Shown here piece after piece: positions 28,190-38,412 of a DNA stretch of 64,000 nt. Source of the DNA: Megamonas hypermegale (GTDB lineage Bacteria > Bacillota > Negativicutes > Selenomonadales > Selenomonadaceae); contig NZ_LT906446.1 in the NCBI RefSeq assembly GCF_900187035.1, forward strand, positions 1,054,001-1,118,000. Direction: 5' to 3'. Under the pieces are notes generated by a model, which saw nothing but the letters and a program-made list of their open reading frames with translations, was not told the DNA's origin and did not search any database. Position numbers and translations under genes: made by a program. Numbering within the stretch: the stretch's first letter is position 1; every line of letters starts with the position of its first letter.

Positions 28190-31100
28190 TCAAGCTTGTG
28201 CTTGTTCTGCGCTTTCTTCAACCGGTACAATTGGTTCGCCTTTTGCTTCTCTTTCAGCTAAGAGTTTAGCATGTCTTTCTGCTTGTTCTTTTACTTCAGC
28301 GCGTTTTGCTGCCTGTTTAATTTCTTCAGCTTTAGCGAGAATACGTTCTTCTTCGTCTTTAGCTTTTTCTTCAGCAGTTTTACGACCAATTCTCCAAGTA
28401 GCACCGATACCGCCCATTACTTCATCGCCGGAAGTAGAGATACTTGCACTGAGCATGAAGTCTTGGTTTGGATAATGGAAGATACCAAGAGCAATACCTG
28501 TTTCGCTCTTATACTGACCAACGCCAACAGCAACTTCAGTTGGAGCTTCTGGGTCATATCCCATAGTTCTGAGGTTTGCGATAGCTGCAGCCATAGCACC
28601 TACTTTATCAATACGTTCTTCAACATCGCCTAAACGACTTTCAACGTTATCAATACGATTGCTTAAAATCATATCATTAGCATAGCTAGTATTTGCAACA
28701 TCTTGAACTGCATGGTCAAGAGCAACGTCTGCATCAACCATAGTTTCAGAATCAGTGATATATTCAGTAGTTGCATTGCCATCTTTATCAGCATCTTTAT
28801 AAGCATCTTTAAGATCTTCTTTGCTTGTAGCACCGATAGTATCTTTAACAGTTCCGATATCATTTTTACTTGCAATGCCACTTACAGTTACAGAGCTTGT
28901 TCCTTTGTTATATTTGTCTTGACTTGTAATTGTTAAAGTACCAGTTTCTCCATCAAATTTAGTACCATCCTGAACAACGCCACTATCTGTAAGTTTGCCA
29001 TCTAAAGCTACTGTACCGCCGTCTTTTTGCGTTAAGGAAATTGTACCGTCATCTTTAATAGTACCACCAGTTACAGTGTTATTAGCTGCATCTGTTGCTG
29101 TACCACTGATATTTTCAATCTTGTTATCAAGTTTACCAATAGCAGTAGTTACGCTATCGCCATTTATAAGTTTATCGCCAGTTACTTTGTCATAGTTAAG
29201 ATCACCAACATTAGTTTTCAAACTATCAAGTTCAGTTTTACTTGCAACGTCGCCAATAGTTACAGTACTACTATTACCTTTTTCATCAGAAACAATTAAG
29301 TTTACATTACCTTCAGCATTTGGTTTATATACACCGTTAGAACCTTCTGCTGTATTAGCAACAAGATGTTTATCACTATTAGAAATAGAGCCACCAGCTT
29401 CAACAGCTTTATTAATAGTATCTTTGAGGTAATCAACGTTTACAGCTTCACTACCATCAGTACCAGAAGCATATGCTACATTATTGAGTACTGTACCACC
29501 TTCATGTGTATCTTGGTCATAACTTGTTCTGCCACCACCTAAAGTAACAGTACCATAATTAACACCATTTGTATCAACATTATAACCAACAACTGTGCCA
29601 TATAAGTCATTTAATTGTGCTTCTGTTGCTGCTCTACTTGTTTCAGTTCCTTCATTTGCGAAAGTAGCTACTGGTGCTGGTGGAGTCCATGTTGTATTTT
29701 CTAAACCTGTAATTGTAGCAACATTATTACCATCATCATCAATTTCAGCATTAATTCTAATACCATTATCAGTGAAGTCATCACCTTTAATAGTAGCACC
29801 AATAAGCACTGCACCGTCATCACGAAGAGCTAATGGGATATCACGAGTTGCATTTTCATCTACAGTTGCAAATGGATTATCCTTCTCTGCTTCATTAAGA
29901 TAATGAGAGAATACAGTATAACTATGTTCAAGATTTCCTTCTTTGTCTTTTTTATAATAAGTTGCCATTTGTGATACAGTATCACCAATTTCATTTAAGC
30001 TATATCTTACTTCATCCTTAACAGTTGGGTCTGGACTTGCTGTATAAGATACAAAGTCTTTTGCATGTGCCATACCATCTGTTGTTACACCAAATAATCC
30101 AGTTCCTGCACTATTAGTTGCATAGAACATAAATCCACCGTGTTCATCAATGAAGTCTTTTGCTCCTTCAGTATCTTCATTATATATATCAGGAACATAT
30201 CCTTTTTCAGTTGTATTAAGTGTAATACTTGTAGCACTTTCACCATTTTTAACATCTGCTTTTGGATTACCCAAAGTAATATTATCATTTAATGTTACTT
30301 GATAATTTGTTCCACCATTTTCATTTACTGATGATTTTACTGTTAAGTTATCATCGCCAGATACTGTAGTATGTTGTTTGGCAGCTTCAGTTGCTACCGC
30401 ACTAACAGCTTGTTGCAACTGACCTTGAGTTGCAGCTGTACCTTGAAGCTCTTCACTATTTGCTACTTGTGTTGCAAGTTCATCATCCCAAGTAGTATTA
30501 GAAAGACCTTTAACTGTATCTGTTGTAATAATATCACCATTAATATTTGTAGTTTCACCAGTATTTGTATTAGTAAATGTTGTTCCATTAAATCTATCTA
30601 CAGTTACTGCACTTCCATTAGCATTTAATGTAATTCCTTCATTAGATATTGCTACACCATTTCCACTAGCATTTAAAGCTACACTATCATCATTCATCAT
30701 AATAGCTGAACCATTACTATTCACAGCATTTATATTACCAGTTTCAGCGTCTACATTAAATTTATCACTTACTGATAAGCTACCATCTTGTCCTACTACA
30801 AATTTATCAGTACCTACACTCAATGCTGGATCATCAGCTTTTGGAGCACCATTGATCTTAATTTGGTTTTCTCCTTCACCTGCCGTGATATTAGCACCAT
30901 TTATATTTGTAGACTCTGTTGTATTAGTATTAGTAAATGTTGCTCCATTAAATCTATCTACAGTTACTGCACTTCCATTAGTATTTAATGTAATTCCTTC
31001 ATCAGATACTACTACACCATTTCCACTAGCATTTAAAGCCACACTATCGTCATTCATCATAATAGCAGAACCACTACTATTTACAGCATTTACATTACCA

Positions 31101-34100
31101 GTTTCAGCATCTACATTAAATGAACTATTTTTTCCACTTATTTCTAAATCGCCATCTGGTCTAACGCTGAATGTACCTGTTTCATTACCAGTTGCAAGTC
31201 CACCATCTTTATAGAATTTTAATTTGCCATCGCCTACAGCTAAATATGGTCCATCAACATTTGTTACATCAATACCACCAATACTTATAGAACCATTTCC
31301 TTTGTCTTCTACAGCAAATATAGATTCTTCTTTAGATGTATCGCCAGATTTTATATCAATAATTGTGTTATTTCCTTCTGCTGGTTTTCCATTGATATAA
31401 ACTCTATTATTTAGATTAATGTTATCATTAAGATTTACTTGATAATCAACATGTCCATCAATTGGATCTGTCTTAGATGTTACATTAGTATTTATACCAT
31501 TAGATAATGTTGTCTTAGAAGCTGCTGTTGCTTGTTGTAATTGTTCTTCTGTTGCAGCTCTTCCTTCTGTAGCAAAGCCTTCATATTTTATTGTTGTATT
31601 TTTAAGTCCTTTAACTGTACCTGTTGTAATGGTAGCTCCGTTAATATTTGTAGATTCTGTTGTATTAGTATTAGTAAATGTTGCTCCATTAAATCTATCT
31701 ACAGTTACTGCACTTCCATTAGTGTTTAATGTAATTCCTTCATCAGATATTGCTACACCATTTCCACTAGCATTTAAAGCCACACTATCGTCATTCATCA
31801 TAATAGCAGAACCACTACTATTTACAGCATTTACATTACCAGTTTCAGCATCTACATTAAATGAACTATTTTTTCCACTTATTTCTAAATCGCCATCTGG
31901 TCTAACGCTGAATGTACCTGTTTCATTACCAGTTGCAAGTCCACCATCTTTATAGAATTTTAATTTGCCATCGCCTACAGCTAAATATGGTCCATCAACA
32001 TTTGTTACATCAATACCACCAATACTTATAGAACCATTTCCTTTGTCTTCTACAGCAAATATAGATTCTTCTTTAGATGTATCGCCAGATTTTATATCAA
32101 TAATTGTGTTATTTCCTTCTGCTGGTTTTCCATTGATATAAACTCTATTATTTAGATTAATGTTATCATTAAGATTTACTTGATAATCAACATGTCCATC
32201 AATTGGATCTGTCTTAGATGTTACATTAGTATTTATACCATTAGATAATGTTGTCTTAGAAGCTGCTGTTGCTTGTTGTAATTGTTCTTCTGTTGCAGCT
32301 CTTCCTTCTGTAGCAAAGCCTTCATATTTTATTGTTGTATTTTTAAGTCCTTTAACTGTACCTGTTGTAATGGTAGCTCCGTTAATATTTGTAGATTCTG
32401 TTGTATTAGTATTAGTAAATGTTGCTCCATTAAATCTATCTACAGTTACTGCACTTCCATTAGTGTTTAATGTAATTCCTTCATCAGATACTACTACACC
32501 ATTTCCACTAGCATTTAAAGCCACACTATCGTCATTCATCATAATAGCAGAACCACTACTATTTACAGCATTTACATTACCAGTTTCAGCATCTACATTA
32601 AATGAACTATTTTTTCCACTTATTTCTAAATCGCCATCTGGTCTAACGCTGAATGTACCTGTTTCATTACCAGTTGCAAGTCCACCATCTTTATAGAATT
32701 TTAATTTGCCATCGCCTACAGCTAAATATGGTCCATCAACATTTGTTACATCAATACCACCAATACTTATAGAACCATTTCCTTTGTCTTCTACAGCAAA
32801 TATAGATTCTTCTTTAGATGTATCGCCAGATTTTATATCAACAATTGTGTTATTTCCTTCTGCTGGTTTTCCATTGATATAAACTCTATTATTTAGATTA
32901 ATGTTATCATTAAGATTTACTTGATAATCAACATGTCCATCAATTGGATCTGTCTTAGATGTTACATTAGTATTTATACCATTAGATAATGTTGTCTTAG
33001 AAGCTGCTGCTGCTTGTTGTAATTGTTCTTCTGTTGCAGCTTTTCCTTCTGTAGCAAAACCTTCATAATTTGTTGTGGTATTTTTAAGTCCTTTAACTGT
33101 ACCTGTTGTAATGGTAGCTCCATTAATATTTGTAGATTCTGTTGTATTAGTATTAGTAAATGTTGCTCCATTAAATCTATCTACAGTTACTGCACTTCCA
33201 TTAGTATTTAATGTAATTCCTTCGTCAGATATTGCTACACCATTTCCACTAGCATTCAAAGCTACACTATCATCATTCATCATAATAGCAGAACCACTAC
33301 TATTTATAGCATTTACATTACCAGTTTCAGCATCTACATTAAATGAACTATTTTTTCCACTTATTTCTAAATCGCCATCTGGTCTAACGCTGAATGTACC
33401 TGTTTCATTACCAGTTGCAAGTCCACCATCTTCATAAAATTTTAATTTGCCATTACCTACAGCTAAATATGGTCCATTTTCATTTGTTATATCAATGCCA
33501 CCGATACTTACTGTAGCCGTATTTCCATCTACAACAACACGTTTATCTGCCGTTCCTTCAGCCGGTGCCGTTCCTAATTCAATTCTGTCATTCAGTTTTA
33601 CATCATATTGAATTTTACCATCATTATTTGTCTGTTTTAATTGTAAATTACCGTCAGTATAATCACTTTCTGTTTCACCTTCTGGAACAGCTGGAGCAGG
33701 TGTACCACCATTAACAGTCATAGTAGTGTGTTTTCCAGCTAATGTTTCCACTTTTTTTAACTGAGAAACATTTACCGCATCATTAAGGCCTACACCATTA
33801 GCTACATTATGAATTGCTACAGGATCTTTTGAAGGTTCTCCATCTTCTCCAAGCCCACCAAGTGTAATTTCATCTTTGTTTTTATCATCATATTTAACAG
33901 CTAAATCATCTAATTTATCTAATGCTGTTTTGCTGGCTACATCTTTAATTTGAAGAGTATTTTCTGTAGCTTTTCCTGTTCCGTCTACTTCAGTCAATTC
34001 TACAGTTCCATCAGCATCTGCAGTATATACTCCTGTATATGGCTTGTTTTCATTATCTGGATCTGTATCTCCGCTTGTAGCTATATGTTTTTCACCACTA

Positions 34101-35587
34101 GTCGTTATTAAATCAATATCGGTAGTATCGCCTTCTGTAATATTAACCGTATCGCCATCTTCTGAAACAGTAACTTCTGGTACAGTATAGTACTGACCAT
34201 TAATAGTCAAACCGGTAAGCGAACCCTGATTAACTGATGTTTCTGACGGAGCAGAACCTATTCCTTCTACACGAGAACCGGTATTTATTGTAAATACAGA
34301 ATTTGGAATATCTTCACCTGTTTCATCTTTTTGAGAGAATTTAATACCTGTATCATCGCCACCGGTTCCGCCTACACCTTCTACAGTTATAGCACCTTCA
34401 ACAGGCTCATCATTTTCATCGGTACCGTTTCTGAGCAGACCTAATGTTCCGCCGCCGTTTTGACCAGGTTTTACGGTAATTTCCTTAATATCGTTGTTAT
34501 ACAGTCGTTCATCGTTTGTTTCAAGTGTATCAAAAGCTTTATTAAGTTCACCAACGGTTAAATTACTGTCTTTTAAATAAATATCATCCGCGTTTGCAAC
34601 TGCAGACCAATATGTTTTTAAACCGTCGCCATCTTGAGCAGTAGTAAGTATTTCACCTGTTGCACCCCATACTGTTCCTTCATATAAATATCCTTGATCA
34701 TTAACGAATACACCCGCAACTGGTTTTTCTTCACCGACATCAATATAATAAATATTATCAAAATCTACAACCTTTTTTTCGCCATTTGGATTTGTATAAT
34801 AATATTTACCGGTATGTTCGTCATAATCTAACCCATTATCTACCGTCTTAAAATTATTGTAAAAATCAGTTGGATTGTGTTTTAATCCTACATTTACCCA
34901 TTGGCCTCTACTATTTTGTATATAATAGCTGTAATCCATTGGAACTTTTGCTGCATTTGGACCCACCGCATTCGTTGAACCTACTAGATTTCCTAAATTA
35001 ACCTGATTTAATGCTTGACCAATATTTGTCTGTACCTTCTGTCCTTCTATTTCGGTACCATCATTTCTATGCGCCTGCATTCCTTCTTCAACTACGGTTG
35101 AATTTGTCAATACCTCATTAAAAACACCTTTATCTCCCGGTGCATAAACATTCGTAATACCATATGAAGTACCCGTTCCGTCTTGAGTTTTTATTTGACC
35201 AAGATCAATGGTAAAACCATCACGAACCCAGTATTTTATACTTGCATTATCAGGATCAGTATATAAATAATAACCATCCGGCGGATTATTTGGATCAGCA
35301 TTAGACTCTGCTTTATAAGCAACATAATCCTCAATATTAGCAAGAGCTCCAGGTAAAGGAGCAGTAGAAACTGTTTCATCTCCTTCTGCCGCAAATGCCT
35401 GTTGCGTAGGCAGTGCTCCATACACTCCGAATGCCGCAATCGCCCCGCATACTACGAGCGCCGCAATACGGCTGCGCAAACTTTTTCTTGCCGTTCTGCT
35501 TTGTTTGCCGCTACTATGGGCAAGTTCTGAAACAACAACGTATTGATGTTTTACCTTACTCCATATGACTTTATAGATCTTATTCAT
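28190..35587 (-). CDS. giant trimeric autotransporter adhesin (YadA/Hag-like)
   Basis: A 2,465-residue type Vc secreted adhesin. Residues 1-66 are an extended signal peptide (MNKIYKVIWSKVKHQYVVVSE, then a hydrophobic stretch ending QQAFAAE). The passenger is threonine- and asparagine-rich, with neck motifs such as NVANGVGLNDAVNVSQLKK and NVAYASGTDGSEAVNVDYLK. Three complete 247-residue repeats and flanking partial ones fill residues of roughly 690-1570. The membrane anchor, with helix ERIDKVGAMAAAIANL and four strands ending GGIGATWRIG, lies near residues 2330-2400. About 64 charged residues follow it, which is unusual. ATG follows AGGAGGG. The protein implies an outer membrane. Binding target unknown. 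Confidence 0.93.
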   Translation of the reverse strand: MNKIYKVIWSKVKHQYVVVSELAHSSGKQSRTARKSLRSRIAALVVCGAIAAFGVYGALPTQQAFAAEGDETVSTAPLPGALANIEDYVAYKAESNADPNNPPDGYYLYTDPDNASIKYWVRDGFTIDLGQIKTQDGTGTSYGITNVYAPGDKGVFNEVLTNSTVVEEGMQAHRNDGTEIEGQKVQTNIGQALNQVNLGNLVGSTNAVGPNAAKVPMDYSYYIQNSRGQWVNVGLKHNPTDFYNNFKTVDNGLDYDEHTGKYYYTNPNGEKKVVDFDNIYYIDVGEEKPVAGVFVNDQGYLYEGTVWGATGEILTTAQDGDGLKTYWSAVANADDIYLKDSNLTVGELNKAFDTLETNDERLYNNDIKEITVKPGQNGGGTLGLLRNGTDENDEPVEGAITVEGVGGTGGDDTGIKFSQKDETGEDIPNSVFTINTGSRVEGIGSAPSETSVNQGSLTGLTINGQYYTVPEVTVSEDGDTVNITEGDTTDIDLITTSGEKHIATSGDTDPDNENKPYTGVYTADADGTVELTEVDGTGKATENTLQIKDVASKTALDKLDDLAVKYDDKNKDEITLGGLGEDGEPSKDPVAIHNVANGVGLNDAVNVSQLKKVETLAGKHTTMTVNGGTPAPAVPEGETESDYTDGNLQLKQTNNDGKIQYDVKLNDRIELGTAPAEGTADKRVVVDGNTATVSIGGIDITNENGPYLAVGNGKLKFYEDGGLATGNETGTFSVRPDGDLEISGKNSSFNVDAETGNVNAINSSGSAIMMNDDSVALNASGNGVAISDEGITLNTNGSAVTVDRFNGATFTNTNTTESTNINGATITTGTVKGLKNTTTNYEGFATEGKAATEEQLQQAAAASKTTLSNGINTNVTSKTDPIDGHVDYQVNLNDNINLNNRVYINGKPAEGNNTIVDIKSGDTSKEESIFAVEDKGNGSISIGGIDVTNVDGPYLAVGDGKLKFYKDGGLATGNETGTFSVRPDGDLEISGKNSSFNVDAETGNVNAVNSSGSAIMMNDDSVALNASGNGVVVSDEGITLNTNGSAVTVDRFNGATFTNTNTTESTNINGATITTGTVKGLKNTTIKYEGFATEGRAATEEQLQQATAASKTTLSNGINTNVTSKTDPIDGHVDYQVNLNDNINLNNRVYINGKPAEGNNTIIDIKSGDTSKEESIFAVEDKGNGSISIGGIDVTNVDGPYLAVGDGKLKFYKDGGLATGNETGTFSVRPDGDLEISGKNSSFNVDAETGNVNAVNSSGSAIMMNDDSVALNASGNGVAISDEGITLNTNGSAVTVDRFNGATFTNTNTTESTNINGATITTGTVKGLKNTTIKYEGFATEGRAATEEQLQQATAASKTTLSNGINTNVTSKTDPIDGHVDYQVNLNDNINLNNRVYINGKPAEGNNTIIDIKSGDTSKEESIFAVEDKGNGSISIGGIDVTNVDGPYLAVGDGKLKFYKDGGLATGNETGTFSVRPDGDLEISGKNSSFNVDAETGNVNAVNSSGSAIMMNDDSVALNASGNGVVVSDEGITLNTNGSAVTVDRFNGATFTNTNTTESTNINGANITAGEGENQIKINGAPKADDPALSVGTDKFVVGQDGSLSVSDKFNVDAETGNINAVNSNGSAIMMNDDSVALNASGNGVAISNEGITLNANGSAVTVDRFNGTTFTNTNTGETTNINGDIITTDTVKGLSNTTWDDELATQVANSEELQGTAATQGQLQQAVSAVATEAAKQHTTVSGDDNLTVKSSVNENGGTNYQVTLNDNITLGNPKADVKNGESATSITLNTTEKGYVPDIYNEDTEGAKDFIDEHGGFMFYATNSAGTGLFGVTTDGMAHAKDFVSYTASPDPTVKDEVRYSLNEIGDTVSQMATYYKKDKEGNLEHSYTVFSHYLNEAEKDNPFATVDENATRDIPLALRDDGAVLIGATIKGDDFTDNGIRINAEIDDDGNNVATITGLENTTWTPPAPVATFANEGTETSRAATEAQLNDLYGTVVGYNVDTNGVNYGTVTLGGGRTSYDQDTHEGGTVLNNVAYASGTDGSEAVNVDYLKDTINKAVEAGGSISNSDKHLVANTAEGSNGVYKPNAEGNVNLIVSDEKGNSSTVTIGDVASKTELDSLKTNVGDLNYDKVTGDKLINGDSVTTAIGKLDNKIENISGTATDAANNTVTGGTIKDDGTISLTQKDGGTVALDGKLTDSGVVQDGTKFDGETGTLTITSQDKYNKGTSSVTVSGIASKNDIGTVKDTIGATSKEDLKDAYKDADKDGNATTEYITDSETMVDADVALDHAVQDVANTSYANDMILSNRIDNVESRLGDVEERIDKVGAMAAAIANLRTMGYDPEAPTEVAVGVGQYKSETGIALGIFHYPNQDFMLSASISTSGDEVMGGIGATWRIGRKTAEEKAKDEEERILAKAEEIKQAAKRAEVKEQAERHAKLLAEREAKGEPIVPVEESAEQAQA
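30893..33505 (-). repeat. tandem 741-bp repeats inside the adhesin gene
   Basis: The landmark GCTAAATATGG recurs at 31239, 31980, 32721 and 33462, an exact spacing of 741 bases (247 codons). Three full units lie between these points and partial units flank both ends. The copies differ by only a few bases, for example AI or VV in the ASGNGV-SDEG segment. Each unit encodes a head-like stretch (TFSVRPDGDLEISGKNSS) and a coiled segment (AATEEQLQQA). Copy number could change by recombination. Confidence 0.93.
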
Positions 35588-35687
35588 ACAAAATCCCTCC
35601 TATAGATAAATTTATTAAATAATAAAAATATAAAAAAATTTCTAATAAAATATAAATAAATTTATATTTTATTTATAAACTATATTT

Positions 35688-35972
35688 TTAAATCCACCAT
35701 TTTGAAAACAAATTTAAATTTTTATCTGCAACGCTGTTATAATATGTAGTACGACTAGAGTGTTTATTACTAAACAAATATTTCAAATTCATTTCATTAT
35801 TAAAAATTTGTTCATTAATTTTTATGGCTTCTAAAAAAGTAAATTCCTCCGTATTTTGCAATTTATTCTTTATTATCTTTTTTGAACAATCTAAGGAATT
35901 AGCTAAAACACATGGTATATCTTTTAACTTATATCCTTTTTTTACCATTTCTAGTATCAAATTATTATACAT
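35688..35972 (-). CDS. small Cro/CI-like HTH regulator (degenerate)
   Basis: A 94-residue protein whose pattern, LEMVKKGYKLKDIPCVLAN then KKIIKNKLQNTEEFTFLEAIKI, follows the phage-type small regulator fold (EMxxKGxxxKDIAxxLxxS...NKLxGxxxFTLxEAxKI). The helix-turn-helix is divergent and I give moderate weight to it. ATG 35972 is chosen because AAGGAAGTGA lies just upstream; a longer frame opens at 36038. It is transcribed toward the adhesin and divergently from another HTH gene, with operator-like sequences near both. Confidence 0.65.
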   Translation of the reverse strand: MYNNLILEMVKKGYKLKDIPCVLANSLDCSKKIIKNKLQNTEEFTFLEAIKINEQIFNNEMNLKYLFSNKHSSRTTYYNSVADKNLNLFSKWWI

Positions 35973-36016
35973 AGCATCACTTCCTTTCCAAAAGTGGTAT
36001 TTTAGAATTATTTTAC

Positions 36017-36030
36017 TTCCATTTATGGAA
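36017..36030. promoter_or_regulatory. operator-like palindrome in the divergent HTH region
   Basis: TTCCAT-TT-ATGGAA is a perfect 6+6 inverted repeat between the two HTH genes. A related half-site pair, TTCCA-AAAG-TGG, is at 35986-35997, just upstream of the ribosome site of the small gene. The spacing suits a dimeric HTH repressor. Confidence 0.55.
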
Positions 36031-36084
36031 AAAGTCAAATTTTAAAACTAGATTTTTTGGTATAAATAAAAAAAATTTGTCAAC

Positions 36085-36113
36085 TTTACACTAAAAATCA
36101 TAAATGCTATACT
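36085..36113 (+). promoter_or_regulatory. promoter of the XRE gene
   Basis: TTTACA (36085-36090), 17 bases, TATACT (36108-36113), ending 33 bases before the start codon. Confidence 0.65.
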
Positions 36114-36146
36114 ATTTCATAATCATAATAGGAGGAATAGTACATT

Positions 36147-36665
36147 ATGGAATCCTTTAAACCCATATTAGAAAAAATAAAAAAAATTAAACAAGAAAAA
36201 GGCTATACAAATGAAATATTAGCCCAAAAATCAGGCATTCCCCTCAGTACTTTAAATAAGATATTATCTTCAATTATTAAAGACCCTAAAATCGGTACAC
36301 TTATAGCTATTACTGATGCACTAGATGTCGATATAAATTCTCTAATTTACGATAATAAAAATGTAAATAATGAATCTACAACAAAAATAAATAATAGCTT
36401 AGAAAAATTAGCCGATGATTATAATTTAAATGTAGATGATATATCTTTTATTACTAAATATATCAGTTTACCAGCAAATTCCCGTCATAATTTTCTTTCC
36501 TTATTAAAAATATTAACCTCAGAAAATATTAATACTTCGCCTATCTTAACTAAACCAGACCATAAATTGAGCGTAGAAGAAAAACGAAAAATTGTTGAAT
36601 ACGAATTAGATTTAGAAGAAAAAAAACAAACATCATCAGTTTCCATTTCTTCAAGTGGTTCTTAA
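36147..36665 (+). CDS. XRE-family transcriptional regulator
   Basis: A 172-residue protein with an N-terminal helix-turn-helix (residues 8-65: KIKKIKQEKGYTNEILAQKSGIPLSTLNKIL and GTLIAITDALDVDINSLIYD) and a less conserved C-terminal region that ends in a serine-rich tail. It is probably a repressor of its own divergent region. The GGAGG site is ten bases upstream of ATG. The neighbour on the other strand is a small Cro-like gene, so the pair looks like a domesticated phage switch. Confidence 0.82.
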   Translation: MESFKPILEKIKKIKQEKGYTNEILAQKSGIPLSTLNKILSSIIKDPKIGTLIAITDALDVDINSLIYDNKNVNNESTTKINNSLEKLADDYNLNVDDISFITKYISLPANSRHNFLSLLKILTSENINTSPILTKPDHKLSVEEKRKIVEYELDLEEKKQTSSVSISSSGS

Positions 36666-36979
36666 GAATATATTAAAAAGAATATTTTATAAACAAATCT
36701 TTACTATATACCCAAAATATTAAAAATATTACTGCAACTGTTAATTAACATATATCTCGTATACATTATTATTATTTAATTGAATTTGCTTCTGCTTAAA
36801 TTACTCAATAAAAATATTGTGCTTTTTATTTTCTATAGTTAATATCTTTTATTTCTGTTATTTAAATATTTAATTAAATATTTTTGATATTAAATATTTA
36901 CATAAAAAAACTGCACCCTAAAAGTCATTTATTTAACCTTTAAAGTGCAGTTTTATTTTTTATTTTTTTATAAAGTTTT
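36666..36979. other. intergenic region with AT palindrome and bidirectional terminator
   Basis: A perfect 20-base AT palindrome (AAATATTTAATTAAATATTT) lies at 36864-36883. At 36907-36954, AAAACTGCAC pairs with GTGCAGTTTT, flanked by A and T runs, a two-way terminator for the XRE gene and the permease. No gene is seen in the rest. Confidence 0.7.
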
Positions 36980-38320
36980 TTATTTTTTCTTTTTCAAACT
37001 ATAACCAATAGCAAGTACAATAATCCAAACTGGTAAAATATACAATGCTAATTGCGTATCTGGAATTTGATACATCATAAATGCAATAAAAATTAAGAAA
37101 GCAATACAGAAATAATTTATAATAGGATAACCAATGGATTTAAAATGCAATTTATCTGCTACCCCTTCACGCTGTTTCGCTTTTTTAAATTTCAAATGAG
37201 TTACAACTATGATAAACCAACTTACAAGTACAGCTGCTACAGCAATTGATACGAGATACATAAATACTTTTCCTGGGAAAAGGTAATTAAGCACTACAGC
37301 AATTAAAGTTATACCTGAAGAAACAAAAATACCAATCATCGGTACACCATTACGAGATAACGATGTTAAAATCTTCGGTGCATTGCCTTGTGTCGCTAAA
37401 CCGTAGAGCATACGCGAATTACTGTAAATAGCACTATTATATACTGATACTGCTGCTGTGAGCACTACGATATTAAGTAAATGAGCTGCTGCTGGTATGC
37501 CGATATTAGAAAAAATCTGTACAAATGGACTAGCCTGCATACCCACTTCATTCCATGGATATAAAATCATGAGTACGACAAGTGTACCAATATAGAATAA
37601 TAATATACGCCAAATAACTTGATTTATTGCTTTTGGAATAGATTTTTGCGGTTCGTCTGCTTCACCTGCTGTAATACCGATTAATTCAATTCCCCCGAAA
37701 GAAAACATTACAACTACTAAAGAAAGTGCTAATCCCCACCAGCCATTTGGCAAATATCCGCCATGTGACCAAAGATTGCTCAAATTATTTGGAAATGTTC
37801 CCATATCCGTACATATAATATATATACCGAAAATTATCATACAACATATAGCTACTACTTTTATTATAGCTGTGAAAAATTCAAATTCACCGTATATGCG
37901 AACATTGATTAAATTTATTGCTGTAATAACAATTAAACAAACAAGTGCAGATAACCATTGTGGTACATCAGGAAACCAATAATTTATATAAATTCCTACA
38001 GCAGTAAGTTCAACCATACTTACAATTACATAATTCATCCAATAATTCCAGCCAGATAAAAATCCGACAAATTCATGCCAATATGTATTAGCATATTCAC
38101 TAAAAGAACCCGAAACAGGATTATCTACTGCCATTTCGCCTAGCATTCGCATTATAAAAAATATAACACAACCACCAATCAAATATGACAGTGAAATAGC
38201 TGGTCCTGCAAGTTGTATTGTTGCTGCTGAACCATAAAAAAGCCCTGTACCGATAGCTCCACCAAGTGCAATCATTTGTAAGTGGCGATTTTTCAAACCA
38301 CGTCTAAGCTTTTTATCCAT
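36980..38320 (-). CDS. amino acid permease, APC superfamily (AAT family)
   Basis: A 446-residue, twelve-helix transporter. The N-terminal KNRHLQMIALGGAIGTGLFYGSA is the hallmark of the AAT group (CycA, GabP, LysP), and GIELIGITAGEADEPQKSIPKAI in helix 6-7 is another. It probably imports an amino acid by proton symport. The substrate cannot be set from sequence; it is not in an operon with a metabolic gene that would tell. RBS is GTAGGAGG. The gene is flanked by terminators on both sides, so it is a single-gene unit. Confidence 0.9.
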   Translation of the reverse strand: MDKKLRRGLKNRHLQMIALGGAIGTGLFYGSAATIQLAGPAISLSYLIGGCVIFFIMRMLGEMAVDNPVSGSFSEYANTYWHEFVGFLSGWNYWMNYVIVSMVELTAVGIYINYWFPDVPQWLSALVCLIVITAINLINVRIYGEFEFFTAIIKVVAICCMIIFGIYIICTDMGTFPNNLSNLWSHGGYLPNGWWGLALSLVVVMFSFGGIELIGITAGEADEPQKSIPKAINQVIWRILLFYIGTLVVLMILYPWNEVGMQASPFVQIFSNIGIPAAAHLLNIVVLTAAVSVYNSAIYSNSRMLYGLATQGNAPKILTSLSRNGVPMIGIFVSSGITLIAVVLNYLFPGKVFMYLVSIAVAAVLVSWFIIVVTHLKFKKAKQREGVADKLHFKSIGYPIINYFCIAFLIFIAFMMYQIPDTQLALYILPVWIIVLAIGYSLKKKK

Positions 38321-38340
38321 AAAAAAACCTCCTACTAAGT

Positions 38341-38376
38341 GAAAAACCCTGTAGGCTCTCTATTCCTACAGGGTTT
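38341..38376 (-). terminator. terminator after the EIIA gene
   Basis: AAACCCTGTAGG (38344-38355) pairs with CCTACAGGGTTT (38365-38376), a perfect 12-base stem with T run on the minus strand. Confidence 0.85.
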
Positions 38377-38412
38377 GATATAGTACAAATAGATGTTACT
38401 ATTATACACATT

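Noticed and set aside
30852-33437. Open frames on the plus strand inside the adhesin repeats
   Set aside because: They recur with the 741-bp period, lack ribosome sites and are antisense shadows of the adhesin frame.
30893-33505. CRISPR array or satellite DNA
   Set aside because: The repeats are 741 bp, in frame, and code for adhesin head and stalk segments with no spacers.
36864-36883. 20-base AT palindrome as a protein-binding site
   Set aside because: The region is almost pure AT, so such palindromes arise easily; no second copy or promoter link was seen.
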